A DNA stretch of 64,000 nucleotides from Polynucleobacter sp. 71A-WALBACH (GCF_018882365.1 NZ_JACVOP010000001.1:1425341-1489340); one strand, 5' to 3'. Positions 19,274 to 28,842 are shown, counted from the first letter of the stretch. Program-made: numbers and translations. Notes: generated from the sequence alone by a model not told the origin.

Positions 19274-19675
19274 ATGACATCCAGTTCAAACGACACCACT
19301 TATTTTGGTCTAACTATTCCTTTTTTAGCTCATCTAGGGGTTGTGCCCGAGTATGCCGAGGGCGGTAAGTCACGTATTAGCTTGGTGATTAAGCCGGAGT
19401 TTGAGAATAGTTTTCACATTGCTCATGGGGGAGTCGTCATGACCCTATTGGATTTTGCGATGGGGGCGGCGGCACGTAGCACCATTGATCAGCCACTTGG
19501 CGCCATGACGATTGATATGAGCGTCAGCTTCTTGCGCCCAAGCGTTGGCAAGATCGTAGTGGAGGGTAGCGTCCTGAAATCCGGAAAAACGATTAATTAT
19601 TGCGAGGCCGTAGTTTTAAATGAGGCTGGTGAAGTTACTGCTAAAGCCAGCGGTACATTTATGCTGAGAAGATAG
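19274..19675 (+). CDS. PaaI-family hotdog thioesterase
   Basis: Small hotdog-fold protein of 133 residues, predicted to hydrolyse acyl- or aryl-CoA thioesters in the cytoplasm. The PaaI-type active-site block is [20 protein letters not shown] near residue 52, with the catalytic Asp in LLDFA. The strand block [20 protein letters not shown] is also typical. The substrate is unknown. It stands alone between tRNA-Pro and the H-NS gene; its upstream gap is only 22 bp. Confidence 0.88.
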   Translation: MTSSSNDTTYFGLTIPFLAHLGVVPEYAEGGKSRISLVIKPEFENSFHIAHGGVVMTLLDFAMGAAARSTIDQPLGAMTIDMSVSFLRPSVGKIVVEGSVLKSGKTINYCEAVVLNEAGEVTAKASGTFMLRR

Positions 19676-19878
19676 TTTTATATACTTATAATCAATATAA
19701 TATTTATAATGATTATGTTATATATTTAAGAGAAAATACTCTAATAAGCTTATTTCAATAGGGTTATAGCCTCTTTTCCAATATATATTCTTATTTATTA
19801 ATATCTGTATATAATGTCCATTCAGGAATAGCTAATCCTTAGTTATTCCTTAAAATTAATATTCGGAGAAATTAATAC
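19676..19878 (+). promoter_or_regulatory. Very AT-rich control region of the H-NS gene with 5'-UTR hairpin
   Basis: This 203-bp gap is markedly richer in A+T than its surroundings. A perfect TATAAT lies at 19810-19815, with a weak -35 (ATTCTT, 17 bp away). Transcription would start near 19822, and a strong hairpin follows at once: AGGAATAGCTAA (19824-19835), loop TCC, TTAGTTATTCCT (19839-19850), 12 pairs including one G-U. CGGAGAAA at about 19864 is the ribosome binding site. AT-rich curved DNA upstream suits autoregulation by the H-NS product, which is inference. Confidence 0.55.
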
Positions 19879-20166
19879 ATGTCTTCTTATAAAGAACTCT
19901 TAGCTCAACGCGAACTGTTGGACAAGCAGATTAAAGAAGCGGTTTTACGTGAAAAAGCTGATGGCATTGCTAAGGCTAAGCTCATCATTGAGCAGTATGA
20001 TTTAACGGCATCTGATCTATTTAGTCGTAAAGCTGGTGGTGCTCGCAGTCCAAGTGGCAAGGTCGCTCCTAAGTACCGTAACCCATCTACTGGTGATACA
20101 TGGACTGGTCGTGGCAAGGCTCCAAAATGGATTGAAGGCAGAGACCGTAGCAGCTTTCTGATCTAA
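19879..20166 (+). CDS. H-NS-family nucleoid protein
   Basis: Short histone-like silencer of the betaproteobacterial BpH3 type, 95 residues. The N-terminal half is a helical oligomerisation segment (about 1-50); the C-terminal half is the H-NS DNA-binding domain, KYRNPSTGDTWTGRGKAPKW, which contacts the minor groove of AT-rich DNA through the R-G-R-like element (GRGKAP). A canonical ending follows (IEGRDRSSFLI). A strong terminator follows. It is a single-gene unit with a large AT-rich promoter region. Confidence 0.95.
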   Translation: MSSYKELLAQRELLDKQIKEAVLREKADGIAKAKLIIEQYDLTASDLFSRKAGGARSPSGKVAPKYRNPSTGDTWTGRGKAPKWIEGRDRSSFLI

Positions 20167-20199
20167 GATATTGATTTAAATAGATTTAATTATTTAAAT

Positions 20200-20234
20200 G
20201 GCCGCTCAACGCAAATTGAGCGGCCTTTATTTTA
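20200..20234 (+). terminator. Strong rho-independent terminator of the H-NS gene
   Basis: GGCCGCTCAA (20200-20209) and TTGAGCGGCC (20216-20225) give a perfect 10-bp GC-rich stem with a 6-nt loop, followed by TTTATTTTA. On the opposite strand it has AAAT-rich flank and could also end the leftward regulator gene. Confidence 0.92.
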
Positions 20235-20256
20235 TGGATGAGTTTTAATTAAGCTG

Positions 20257-20958
20257 CTATGCGCACTTTCTATTTAGTGCTTGGATAAATATGGGCTCCA
20301 GGAGCTCGTGCCGATTTTTGTCCCCAAAGGCAGTCTCAAGCTCTGGATTGGTGGCTGGATAGCCAATAATGAGCGGGTTTTGGTCAATTAGGCCATTTTC
20401 AACTTCTTCCTGGAGTGCCTTTGGGTATTGCGACCTCACTCCAACTGTATTTTCATCAGCTAGACCCATAACCCCTGGATGTAGACGAATAAATCCCTCA
20501 TCTACCAAGATAGGAATACGCTGTGTGTCCTTGTTTTTGCTCAGATAATGGATTAGATGTACTTGCTCAACTGGCGGTATTAAGGCATCGAGAAATATCA
20601 AGTCTGGAGAAATTGAAACCGCCTTCATGAGACCTTCGAGGCTATCCACTGAGACCTCCATATCTACTTTTAACTGCCAGCATTGAATGGATTCGATTAA
20701 CTCATGGCTATTTTCCACCCTCCGAAATATTCCCATGGCAATACAGTTTTGAGTTGTCTTTTGGCGCATAGCTCTTTTACGACGGGCTAGCTGTTGATCA
20801 AGGGAGCTGGCAAGAATACGGCGGTGACCTCCACGAGTCTTCCACGCGATTAATTCACCTAATTCAACCATTTTCTGGACGGTACCAAGAGATACTTGTA
20901 ATACTTTTGCACTTTGACGGGTGCTTAGATATTCCAATTCAGGGGTAATTGCTTTCAT
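20257..20958 (-). CDS. Excisionase-type HTH regulator with receiver-like domain
   Basis: A 233-residue protein with an N-terminal excisionase/MerR-like winged HTH (about 9-58: STRQSAKVLQVSLGTVQKMV, then WKTRGGHRRI) and a C-terminal receiver-like fold (about 70-200). The receiver part has PDLIFLDALIPP, resembling the phospho-acceptor strand with an Asp at the expected site, and HYLSKNKDTQRIPILV, but the N-terminal acidic pair is not clear. It could be a degenerate or non-canonical response regulator. It is divergent from the sucA operon with a 297-bp gap, so control of sucA or of itself is an inference from position. No phage integrase is nearby, so true excisionase function is unlikely. Confidence 0.75.
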   Translation of the reverse strand: MKAITPELEYLSTRQSAKVLQVSLGTVQKMVELGELIAWKTRGGHRRILASSLDQQLARRKRAMRQKTTQNCIAMGIFRRVENSHELIESIQCWQLKVDMEVSVDSLEGLMKAVSISPDLIFLDALIPPVEQVHLIHYLSKNKDTQRIPILVDEGFIRLHPGVMGLADENTVGVRSQYPKALQEEVENGLIDQNPLIIGYPATNPELETAFGDKNRHELLEPIFIQALNRKCA

Positions 20959-21255
20959 ATTTCCTTAATCTCATTAATTCATTTGAAGATTTAGAGAATA
21001 CGAACCAAATCCAAGGGAATCTGTCAGGAGTGGTTTAAATCAGAGTAGGAAAATTCTTATTCGGGGCTTAAATAGGGAAATACCCCTGAAACCTTTAAAA
21101 TCAGGGAAAGCCCTTTATGAATCAATGGGTAATCGTGTTAAATTAGCACCGTTGTAAGAGTATTCGCACAGATCAATTCGTAAAGCGGTTTAGCCGTAGA
21201 GCGAATGGTTTTAACCACAGTTTTTATTCGGGAAACCCGATGAAAGGTGAGCATC
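20959..21255 (+). promoter_or_regulatory. Divergent control region between the HTH regulator and sucA
   Basis: No coding frame is evident. Three small inverted elements share a GGGAAA core: GGGAAATACCC (21075-21085), GGGAAAGCCC (21104-21113) and GGGAAACCC (21230-21238; stem TCGGG/CCCGA 21228-21240), the last right before the sucA ribosome binding site. TGGTTTTAACCA at 21206-21217 is also self-complementary. Possible -10 TTAAAT lies near 21138. The repeated core suggests a regulator site or leader structure; no known family motif was recognised. Confidence 0.4.
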
Positions 21256-24114
21256 ATGATGCAGGATCAAAGAGATAATTCCTATCTCTTCGGTGGAAAC
21301 GCCCCCTACGTAGAAGAACTCTACGAATCCTACTTGCACGATCCAGCTTCTGTAGCTGATCACTGGCGAGATTATTTTGATAATGTGAAGCAAATTCCAG
21401 CGGTCGATGGTTCGTCTAGAGCAGATATCGCCCATGGACCGATTGTTGCTTCCTTTGCTGAGCGCGCGAAGCAGGGCCCCATTCGCACAGTGTCTGCTGA
21501 TTCAGCTGATTCTGCTATGGGCCGCAAGCGCGTTGCTGTTCAGCAGTTGATCGCGGCGTATCGTAACGTCGGCAATCGCTGGGCAGATACCGATCCGTTG
21601 AAGCGCACAGAGCGCCCAGATATTCCTGAGTTAGATCCCGCTTTTTATGGCTTTACTGATGGCGATATGGATATCGTCTTCAATACCAGCAATACTTTCT
21701 TTGGTAAAAACGAGATGACCTTGCGTGACTTATTGCAAGCATTGCGTCAAACTTACTGTGGCACCCTCGGTGCCGAGTACATGTTTATTGCCGACCAAAA
21801 GATTAAAAAGTGGTGGCAAGAAAAATTAGAGTCCATTCGCTCAACCCCACATTTCAATGTGGATCAAAAGAGCCAAATCCTAGATCGCGTTACCGCTGCT
21901 GAAGGTTTGGAGCGTTATCTCCAGGCTAAGTATGTTGGTCAAAAACGCTTCTCTCTTGAGGGCGGTGAAAGCTTTATCGCCTGTATGGATGAGTTGATTC
22001 GTGAAGCTGGTGCCAAAGGCGTTCAAGAAATCGTGATTGGCATGGCTCACCGCGGTCGCCTTAATGTTCTAGTAAATACCTTGGGCAAGATGCCTACAGA
22101 TTTATTTGCTGAGTTTGAGCATAAGGGCCCAGAAACATTGCCTGCAGGTGATGTGAAGTATCACCAAGGTTTCTCTAGTGATATTTCCACTCCAGCTGGC
22201 CCCGTCCATTTGTCATTGGCATTTAACCCATCCCATTTGGAAATCGTTAATCCAGTAGTAGAGGGTTCCGCGCGTGCTCGTATGGAACGTCGTGGGGATT
22301 TATTGGGTGAGCAGGTATTGCCAGTATTAGTTCACGGTGATGCTGCGATTGCAGGTCAAGGTGTCATGCAAGAGACGTTAGCGATGGCGGAAGTTCGCGG
22401 CTATTCCACTGGCGGCACGATTCATATTGTGATTAATAACCAGATTGGTTTCACCACATCTGACCCGCGTGATTTACGTTCAAGCTTGTATTGCACCGAC
22501 ATCATGAAGGTGATTGATGCACCGGTACTGCATGTGAATGGTGATGATCCTGAGGCGGTGGTGTTAGCAACTAAATTGGCAGTCGAGTTCCGCAGCCTGT
22601 TCCATAAAGACGTGGCGATTGATATTGTTTGCTTTAGAAAATTAGGCCATAACGAGCAAGACACTCCAGCCATGACGCAGCCTTTGATGTACAAAATCAT
22701 CGCTGCTCATCCTGGTACTCGCAAGCTCTATGCAGATAAACTAGAGGCGCAGGGCGTATTGCCTGCCGGTACTGGCGATTTGATGGTCAAGGAGTATCGC
22801 GCCGCAATGGATGAAGGGAAGCAAACTTCTGATCCAGTATTAAGTAACTTTAAAGGTAAGTTCGCGGTTGATTGGTCGCCGTTCTTAAACAAGAAGTGGA
22901 CTGATGAATCTGACACTGCTATTCCATTAACCGAATGGAAGCGTTTGGCTGAAAAGATTTCCACCATCCCCGAAGACTTTAAGGCGCACCCCTTGGTAGA
23001 GAAGGTTTACCGTGACCGTGCTGCAATGGGTCGCGGCGAGGCGAATATCGATTGGGGTATGGGTGAGCACATGGCCTTCGCATCCTTAGTGGCCAGTGGT
23101 TACCCAGTGCGCTTATCTGGCGAGGATAGTGGTCGCGGTACCTTTACCCATCGTCATGCAGTGCTACACAATCAGAATCGCGAAAAGTGGGATACCGGTA
23201 CTTATATTGCACTTCAGCATGTCGCTAAAGATCAAGCCCCATTTCTAGTAATTGACTCTATCTTGTCGGAAGAGGCTGTACTTGGTTTCGAGTATGGTTA
23301 TGCTGCCGCAGAGCCTAATACATTGACTATTTGGGAAGCTCAGTTCGGAGATTTTGCAAACGGCGCCCAAGTGGTGATTGATCAATTTATCGCCTCAGGT
23401 GAGGTGAAGTGGGGTCGTGCCAATGGCTTGGTCATGATGTTGCCTCATGGTTATGAGGGCCAAGGTCCTGAGCATTCTTCTGCGCGTTTAGAGCGCTTTA
23501 TGCAGTTATGTGCCGACACAAACATGCAGGTGATTCAGCCGACGACCGCATCGCAGATCTTCCACGTATTACGTCGTCAGATGATTCGTCAGTTCCGCAA
23601 ACCGCTGATCTTGATGACGCCAAAATCTTTGCTACGTAACAAAGAAGCTGCTTCGCCATTAACTGAGTTCACTAAGGGTGGTTTCCAAACCATTCTGCCT
23701 GAGCGCGATGAGAGTCTTGATGGCAAGAAAGTTACTCGCTTGGTGATGTGCTCCGGCAAGGTTTATTACGACTTAGCTAAAGCGCGTACTGAAAAGAAAA
23801 TTGAAGATGTGGCGATTATTCGTTTGGAGCAGCTCTATCCGTTCCCACATAAAGCATTGACTGCTGAGTTGAAGAAGTATCCAAATCTGGAAGAGGTTGT
23901 GTGGTGTCAGGATGAGCCGCAAAACCAAGGTGCTTGGTTCTTTGTTCAGCACAATATTTTGGAGAACATGTCCGAAGGTATGAAGTTGGCATATGCGGGT
24001 CGTCCAGCATCAGCTTCACCAGCTTGCGGTTATGCCCATCTCCATCAAGAACAACAGAAGTCTCTTCTTGCCGCAGCATTCGCAAAACTAAAGGGTTATG
24101 TCATTACGAAGTAA
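21256..24114 (+). CDS. sucA: 2-oxoglutarate dehydrogenase E1 component
   Basis: Thiamine-diphosphate enzyme decarboxylating 2-oxoglutarate in the TCA cycle and passing succinyl to the E2 lipoyl arm; 952 residues. Start block NSYLFGGNAPYVEELYESYL is typical. ThDP-site features include GMAHRGRLNVLVNTLGKMP and HGDAAIAGQGVMQETLAMA, and the transketolase pyrimidine domain shows SGEDSGRGTFTHRHAV. A GTG at 21247 is in frame, but AAAGGTGAG at 21244-21251 fits the ATG at 21256. It is the first gene of sucA-sucB-lpdA. Confidence 0.97.
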   Translation: MMQDQRDNSYLFGGNAPYVEELYESYLHDPASVADHWRDYFDNVKQIPAVDGSSRADIAHGPIVASFAERAKQGPIRTVSADSADSAMGRKRVAVQQLIAAYRNVGNRWADTDPLKRTERPDIPELDPAFYGFTDGDMDIVFNTSNTFFGKNEMTLRDLLQALRQTYCGTLGAEYMFIADQKIKKWWQEKLESIRSTPHFNVDQKSQILDRVTAAEGLERYLQAKYVGQKRFSLEGGESFIACMDELIREAGAKGVQEIVIGMAHRGRLNVLVNTLGKMPTDLFAEFEHKGPETLPAGDVKYHQGFSSDISTPAGPVHLSLAFNPSHLEIVNPVVEGSARARMERRGDLLGEQVLPVLVHGDAAIAGQGVMQETLAMAEVRGYSTGGTIHIVINNQIGFTTSDPRDLRSSLYCTDIMKVIDAPVLHVNGDDPEAVVLATKLAVEFRSLFHKDVAIDIVCFRKLGHNEQDTPAMTQPLMYKIIAAHPGTRKLYADKLEAQGVLPAGTGDLMVKEYRAAMDEGKQTSDPVLSNFKGKFAVDWSPFLNKKWTDESDTAIPLTEWKRLAEKISTIPEDFKAHPLVEKVYRDRAAMGRGEANIDWGMGEHMAFASLVASGYPVRLSGEDSGRGTFTHRHAVLHNQNREKWDTGTYIALQHVAKDQAPFLVIDSILSEEAVLGFEYGYAAAEPNTLTIWEAQFGDFANGAQVVIDQFIASGEVKWGRANGLVMMLPHGYEGQGPEHSSARLERFMQLCADTNMQVIQPTTASQIFHVLRRQMIRQFRKPLILMTPKSLLRNKEAASPLTEFTKGGFQTILPERDESLDGKKVTRLVMCSGKVYYDLAKARTEKKIEDVAIIRLEQLYPFPHKALTAELKKYPNLEEVVWCQDEPQNQGAWFFVQHNILENMSEGMKLAYAGRPASASPACGYAHLHQEQQKSLLAAAFAKLKGYVITK

Positions 24115-24157
24115 TCGTAGACGTCACTCAATATACAAACACTAAATAGGATTAATC

Positions 24158-25369
24158 ATGGCTATTTTTGAAGTTAAAGTTCCACAACTTTCTGAGTCAG
24201 TAGCAGAAGCTACTTTGTTGCAATGGAAAAAGAAAGTCGGCGATGCCGTCGGTCAAGATGAGATCTTGATCGAAATTGAAACTGATAAAGTGGTGCTAGA
24301 AGTTCCAGCGCCATCTGCAGGTGTTTTGACAGAAATCGTGGTTGCTGATGGCGGTACTGTAGTTGCCGAGCAGTTAATTGCAAAGATTGATAGTACTGCC
24401 GTTGCCGCTGCTGCTCCCGCAGCTGCTGCACCAGCACCTGTGGCCGCTCCAGCTGCCGCACCTGCTAAAGCTGCTGCCCCAGCTGCCAAGTCATCTGGCG
24501 CCGCTGCTGCGCCATCTGCATCAAAAATTCTTGCTGAAAATAATCTGAGCGCTGGTCAAGTTGCTGGTTCTGGTCGTGATGGTCGCATCACTAAGGGTGA
24601 TGCAATCAATGCGGTGGCCGGTGGTTCAGCTGCCGCTGCTTTGCCAAGCGCACCGATTCCGTTGGGCGATCGTCCTGAAGAGCGTGTACCAATGAGCCGC
24701 TTGCGTGCACGTATTGCTGAACGTTTGCTTGAATCCCAAGCGAACAATGCAATCTTGACTACTTTTAATGAAGTCAATATGGCTCCAGTAATTGCGATGC
24801 GCAACAAGTACAAGGACCAGTTTGAAAAAGTTCATGGTGTGAAGTTGGGCTTCATGTCTTTCTTCGTTAAAGCTGCCACCCATGCTTTGAAGAAATTCCC
24901 ACTGCTAAATGCTTCTGTTGATGGCAATGACATCGTGTACCACGGTTACTTTGATATTGGTATTGCAGTGAGCTCACCACGCGGATTAGTAGTTCCTATT
25001 TTGCGTGATGTTGATCAAATGAATTTGGCTGATATTGAAAAGAAGATTGCCGAGTTTGGTGTTAAAGCGCGCGAAGGTAAATTGTCATTAGAGGATTTAA
25101 CTGGCGGTACATTCTCCATCTCTAATGGTGGCGTATTTGGCTCCATGCTGTCGACTCCAATTATTAATCCTCCACAGTCTGCGATCTTGGGTATTCATGC
25201 CACTAAAGAGCGCGCTGTTGTTGAGAATGGCCAGATTGTGATTCGTCCGATTAACTATTTAGCTTTGTCATACGACCATCGCATTATTGATGGACGTGAA
25301 GCGGTACTGGGCTTAGTTGCCATGAAGGATGCTTTGGAAGATCCTTCACGTCTTCTCCTTGATTTGTAA
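24158..25369 (+). CDS. sucB: 2-oxoglutarate dehydrogenase E2 (dihydrolipoyl succinyltransferase)
   Basis: Core subunit transferring succinyl from E1 to CoA, 403 residues. An N-terminal lipoyl domain (1-77) carries the lipoylated Lys in [12 protein letters not shown]; an Ala/Pro-rich flexible linker (about 80-120) follows, then the peripheral subunit-binding domain ([20 protein letters not shown]), then the catalytic domain ending in [14 protein letters not shown] with active-site His and Asp. Only 11 bp separate it from lpdA. Confidence 0.97.
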   Translation: MAIFEVKVPQLSESVAEATLLQWKKKVGDAVGQDEILIEIETDKVVLEVPAPSAGVLTEIVVADGGTVVAEQLIAKIDSTAVAAAAPAAAAPAPVAAPAAAPAKAAAPAAKSSGAAAAPSASKILAENNLSAGQVAGSGRDGRITKGDAINAVAGGSAAAALPSAPIPLGDRPEERVPMSRLRARIAERLLESQANNAILTTFNEVNMAPVIAMRNKYKDQFEKVHGVKLGFMSFFVKAATHALKKFPLLNASVDGNDIVYHGYFDIGIAVSSPRGLVVPILRDVDQMNLADIEKKIAEFGVKAREGKLSLEDLTGGTFSISNGGVFGSMLSTPIINPPQSAILGIHATKERAVVENGQIVIRPINYLALSYDHRIIDGREAVLGLVAMKDALEDPSRLLLDL

Positions 25370-25380
25370 GAGGGAAGAAC

Positions 25381-26817
25381 ATGAGCCAATCATTTGACGT
25401 ATTAGTAATCGGCGGTGGCCCTGGTGGCTACATCGCCGCAATTCGTGCTGCGCAACTGGGTTTTAAAGTTGCCTGTGCCGAATCAAATGCATACGACGAT
25501 CCTAAAGGTGAGATTCGCTTAGGTGGAACTTGCTTGAACGTCGGTTGCATTCCCTCTAAAGCTTTGCTTGCCTCTTCTGAAGAGTTTGAGAAGATTAGTC
25601 ATCACGTTGCAGATCACGGTATCACCGTTGGATCAGTGAAGTTGGATTCTGGCAAGATGATTGCTCGTAAAGATACGATTGTGACCAAGATGACTGCGGG
25701 TATTCAGTTCTTGTTCCGTAAAAATAAGATCACTTTGTTAAAAGGTCACGCCTCTTTTGAAGGCAAGGGAGCTGACGGTTATCAGGTGAAGATTGACGGT
25801 AAAGACAAAGAAGTGGTTACGGCTAAAAACGTCATCATCGCTACTGGATCTAAAGCACGTCACTTGCCAGGCATTCCTGTCGATAACGTATTGATTAGCG
25901 ATAACGAAGGTGGTCTTAAGTTTGATTCTATTCCGAAGAAGCTGGGCGTAATTGGCGCTGGCGTAATTGGTTTGGAGCTCGGGTCCGTATGGCGCCGCGT
26001 TGGCTCCGATGTAACTATCTTAGAAGCTCTGCCAACTTTCTTGGGTGCGTGCGATCAAGGTATTGCTAAAGAAGCGCACAAGATTTTCACCAAGCAAGGC
26101 CTTAAAATCAATATGGGCGTCAAGATTGGTGAAGTGAAGGCGGACAAAAAAGGTGTTGTGGTTAACTACACTGATGCGGAAGGTAAGGCTCAGAAACTAG
26201 AGTGCGACCGCTTAATTGTTTCTGTTGGCCGTGTTCCCAATACTGAAAAATTAGGTCTCGACAAAATTGGCCTCAAAGTGGATGAGCGTGGCTTCATTCC
26301 GATTGATGACCATACTTGTGCAACTTCAGCGCCTGGCGTTTACGCAGTCGGTGACGTAGTGCGTGGACCAATGTTGGCTCATAAAGCTGAAGATGAAGGT
26401 GTACTTGTTGCTGAAATAATTGCTGGTCAAAAGCCGCACATTGATTACAACTGTATTCCTTGGGTAATTTATACCGATCCCGAAATCGCTTGGGTTGGTA
26501 GAACTGAAGAGCAGCTCAAACAGGCTGGTATTGCTTATAAAGCTGGTCAGTTCCCTTTTGCCGCTAACGGTCGTGCATTAGGTATGGATCGTGCCGATGG
26601 TTTTGTCAAAGTATTAGCTGATGAAAAAACTGATGAAATCTTAGGCGTTCATATTATTGGACCCAATGCTTCTGACTTAATTGCTGAGGCAGCTGTAGCA
26701 ATGGAATTCAAAGCGGCAGCTGAAGATATTGCCCGTATCTGTCATCCACATCCAAGCTTGTCGGAAGTGGTTCGCGAGGCAGCATTAGCGACGGATAAAC
26801 GTGCACTAAACATGTAA
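25381..26817 (+). CDS. lpdA: Dihydrolipoyl dehydrogenase (E3)
   Basis: FAD flavoprotein that reoxidises dihydrolipoamide with NAD+, 478 residues. N-terminal FAD fold DVLVIGGGPGGYIAAIRAAQ, redox disulfide GGTCLNVGCIPSKALL, NAD fold GVIGAGVIGLELGSVWRRVG, and C-terminal dimer domain with the catalytic His-Glu pair HPHPSLSEVVREA. AGAGGGAAGAAC before the ATG is a good ribosome binding site. Placement makes it the E3 dedicated to the 2-oxoglutarate complex. Confidence 0.98.
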   Translation: MSQSFDVLVIGGGPGGYIAAIRAAQLGFKVACAESNAYDDPKGEIRLGGTCLNVGCIPSKALLASSEEFEKISHHVADHGITVGSVKLDSGKMIARKDTIVTKMTAGIQFLFRKNKITLLKGHASFEGKGADGYQVKIDGKDKEVVTAKNVIIATGSKARHLPGIPVDNVLISDNEGGLKFDSIPKKLGVIGAGVIGLELGSVWRRVGSDVTILEALPTFLGACDQGIAKEAHKIFTKQGLKINMGVKIGEVKADKKGVVVNYTDAEGKAQKLECDRLIVSVGRVPNTEKLGLDKIGLKVDERGFIPIDDHTCATSAPGVYAVGDVVRGPMLAHKAEDEGVLVAEIIAGQKPHIDYNCIPWVIYTDPEIAWVGRTEEQLKQAGIAYKAGQFPFAANGRALGMDRADGFVKVLADEKTDEILGVHIIGPNASDLIAEAAVAMEFKAAAEDIARICHPHPSLSEVVREAALATDKRALNM

Positions 26818-27921
26818 TTGAAAGCATTAGAGTATTACCATCAAGAGTTAAAGGCGCGCGGGTATCAAAGTGATCCCGCGCAGCTTGCTGCCATGGAGCG
26901 CTTGCAGCGCTGCGAAGATGAGTGGATTGCTTATAAAGAAATCCGTAGCAGTGGCTTAAAAAAGAAACTCTTTAAACCAAAATTGCCCCGTGGCGTCTAT
27001 TTGTGGGGTGGAGTGGGTCGCGGTAAATCCTTCTTAATGGATTGCTTCTTTGCGGCATCCCCCTTAGAAAAAAAGATTCGTATTCATTTTCATGAGTTCA
27101 TGCGAGAAGTGCATCGCGAGCTTCATGAACTTTCTGGTTTGTCTGATCCGTTGGATGAGCTTTCTAAAAGAATTGCAAAACGATATCGACTCATCTGTTT
27201 TGATGAGTTTCATATTAATGATATTGCCGATGCCATGATTTTGTATCGCTTGCTGAGCGCGCTTTTTCAAGATCGCGTCCAGTTTGTTATGACTTCGAAT
27301 TATCAGCCTAACCAACTTTATCCCAATGGCCTGCATCGAGATCGCTTACTGCCCGCTATCAAATTATTAGAGGAACAGCTTGATGTGATGAATGTTGATG
27401 CTGGTAATGACTATCGTCGCGTACAGATGGCGCAGGTTGAGGCCTATCTCACGCCAGTGAATGCGGAAACTCACGCAGTCTTGATGCAAATGTTCCAGAC
27501 ACTGATTGGCAATCAAAAGGAAACTGTCCGCCCAGTTTTGCGAATTGAATCACGAGAGCTGAGACCTTTGCATATGGCTGAAGGGGTAGTTTGGTTTGAT
27601 TTTCAAACTCTATGCTGTGGCCCAAGGTCGCAAAATGACTATTTGGAGATTGCCAACCAATTTCATACGGTGATTTTGTCAGGGGTGCCCTATATGCCCC
27701 CTAGAATGACAAATGAAGCACGTCGTTTTATTTGGCTCATTGACGTCTTATATGACCATAAAATCAAATTAATCATCTCTGCAGAGGTTCCAGCGGTAGA
27801 TTTGTATACCGAGGGTCAAATTACCAGCGAGTTCGCCAGAACGGTTTCTCGCTTAATTGAGATGCAGTCCCGTGATTACCTAGATGCGCCTCGCCGGGTA
27901 ATTGATACCAGCTTGACCTAA
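26818..27921 (+). CDS. zapE: AFG1-family ATPase (ZapE)
   Basis: P-loop ATPase of 367 residues; E. coli ZapE acts at the Z-ring during division, and the eukaryotic AFG1/LACE1 homologues act in mitochondrial proteostasis. The Walker A motif is GGVGRGKSFLMD near residue 62, Walker B is LICFDEFHINDI, and the sensor block FVMTSNYQPNQLYPNGLHRD is diagnostic of the family. The gene starts at TTG directly after the lpdA stop with no gap, so translation is probably coupled to lpdA. The sucAB-lpdA-zapE order is common in Burkholderiaceae. Confidence 0.92.
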   Translation: MKALEYYHQELKARGYQSDPAQLAAMERLQRCEDEWIAYKEIRSSGLKKKLFKPKLPRGVYLWGGVGRGKSFLMDCFFAASPLEKKIRIHFHEFMREVHRELHELSGLSDPLDELSKRIAKRYRLICFDEFHINDIADAMILYRLLSALFQDRVQFVMTSNYQPNQLYPNGLHRDRLLPAIKLLEEQLDVMNVDAGNDYRRVQMAQVEAYLTPVNAETHAVLMQMFQTLIGNQKETVRPVLRIESRELRPLHMAEGVVWFDFQTLCCGPRSQNDYLEIANQFHTVILSGVPYMPPRMTNEARRFIWLIDVLYDHKIKLIISAEVPAVDLYTEGQITSEFARTVSRLIEMQSRDYLDAPRRVIDTSLT

Positions 27922-27930
27922 AATAGGGTC

Positions 27931-28779
27931 ATGACTAGTAATTCCAGCCTAAACGCAGATTTACACTGCCATTCCGTTGTTTCCGATGGAACCTTAACGC
28001 CTGAGCAGTTGGCTGAACGCGCCCATGCTAATGGCGTCCATTTATGGGCCTTAACCGATCATGATGAATTGGGGGGTCAAGAGAGGGCTCGAGTTGCCGC
28101 AAGCTCTCTTGGCATGGATTATCTCTCTGGAGTAGAGATTTCTGTAACCTGGATGGGGCAGACTATTCATATTGTTGGTTTAGGAATTGATCCTGCTCAT
28201 GCGGGGATTATCGAAGGCTTGCGCCGTACTCGTGAGGGCCGCGGTAATCGAGCTAAGCAGATGGCGGAACAATTATTAAAAGCAGGCATACCAGGTGCAT
28301 ATGAGGGCGCACTGCATTTTGCTGGTAATCATGATCTCATTTCTCGCACACACTTTGCGCGCTTTCTAGTAGAGCAGGGCGTATGCCGCGATACCGAGCA
28401 AGTCTTTAAAAACTATCTGGTTGAAGACAAGCCTGGCTATGTGCCGCATCTTTGGGCAACACTAGATGATGCTGTTACTTGGATCAAGGGAGCGGGTGGG
28501 GCTGCTGTGATTGCCCATCCAGGTCGCTATAAGCTAAGCGCCATGCAAATGGATGAGCTCTATAAGCACTTCAAAGAAATCGGCGGTATGGCTATTGAGG
28601 TGATTACTGGTAGCCATAGCCCGAATCAATATCAGACCTATGGCAAGATTGCTCAGCATTATGGATTTTTAGCTTCTCGAGGATCCGATTTTCACGATCC
28701 AGATGAGAGCTATATTGACCTTGGTACCTTGCCGCATTTGCCCGACCATTTGACTCCAGTGTGGTCGCTATTTCATTAA
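27931..28779 (+). CDS. PHP-domain phosphoesterase (3',5'-nucleoside bisphosphate phosphatase/RNase AM type)
   Basis: Metal-dependent phosphatase of the PHP family, 282 residues. Metal-binding blocks visible are DLHCHSVVSDGTLTPEQLAE (His-x-His-near-Asp), LTDHDELGG, VEISVTW, AVIAHPGRY and RGSDFHDPD. The E. coli relative (TrpH/YciV) degrades 3',5'-pAp-type molecules and trims rRNA 5' ends. Starting 10 bp after zapE and followed by trpS, it is probably in the same transcription unit. Confidence 0.88.
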   Translation: MTSNSSLNADLHCHSVVSDGTLTPEQLAERAHANGVHLWALTDHDELGGQERARVAASSLGMDYLSGVEISVTWMGQTIHIVGLGIDPAHAGIIEGLRRTREGRGNRAKQMAEQLLKAGIPGAYEGALHFAGNHDLISRTHFARFLVEQGVCRDTEQVFKNYLVEDKPGYVPHLWATLDDAVTWIKGAGGAAVIAHPGRYKLSAMQMDELYKHFKEIGGMAIEVITGSHSPNQYQTYGKIAQHYGFLASRGSDFHDPDESYIDLGTLPHLPDHLTPVWSLFH

Positions 28780-28842
28780 GCTAGTTTTCACGCTTTTTCA
28801 TACTTAACCATTTTTAATTACCCTTAAAGAATAAAGATCAAG

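Noticed and set aside
20257..20958. Phage excisionase
   Set aside because: The HTH is excisionase-like, but there is a long C-terminal receiver-like domain and no phage or integrase genes nearby.
24253..24489. Long open frames on the minus strand, one strongly Ala/Gly-rich, opposite sucB
   Set aside because: They are the complement of the sucB Ala/Pro-rich linker; the plus strand gives a complete known enzyme, so these are artefacts of repeats.
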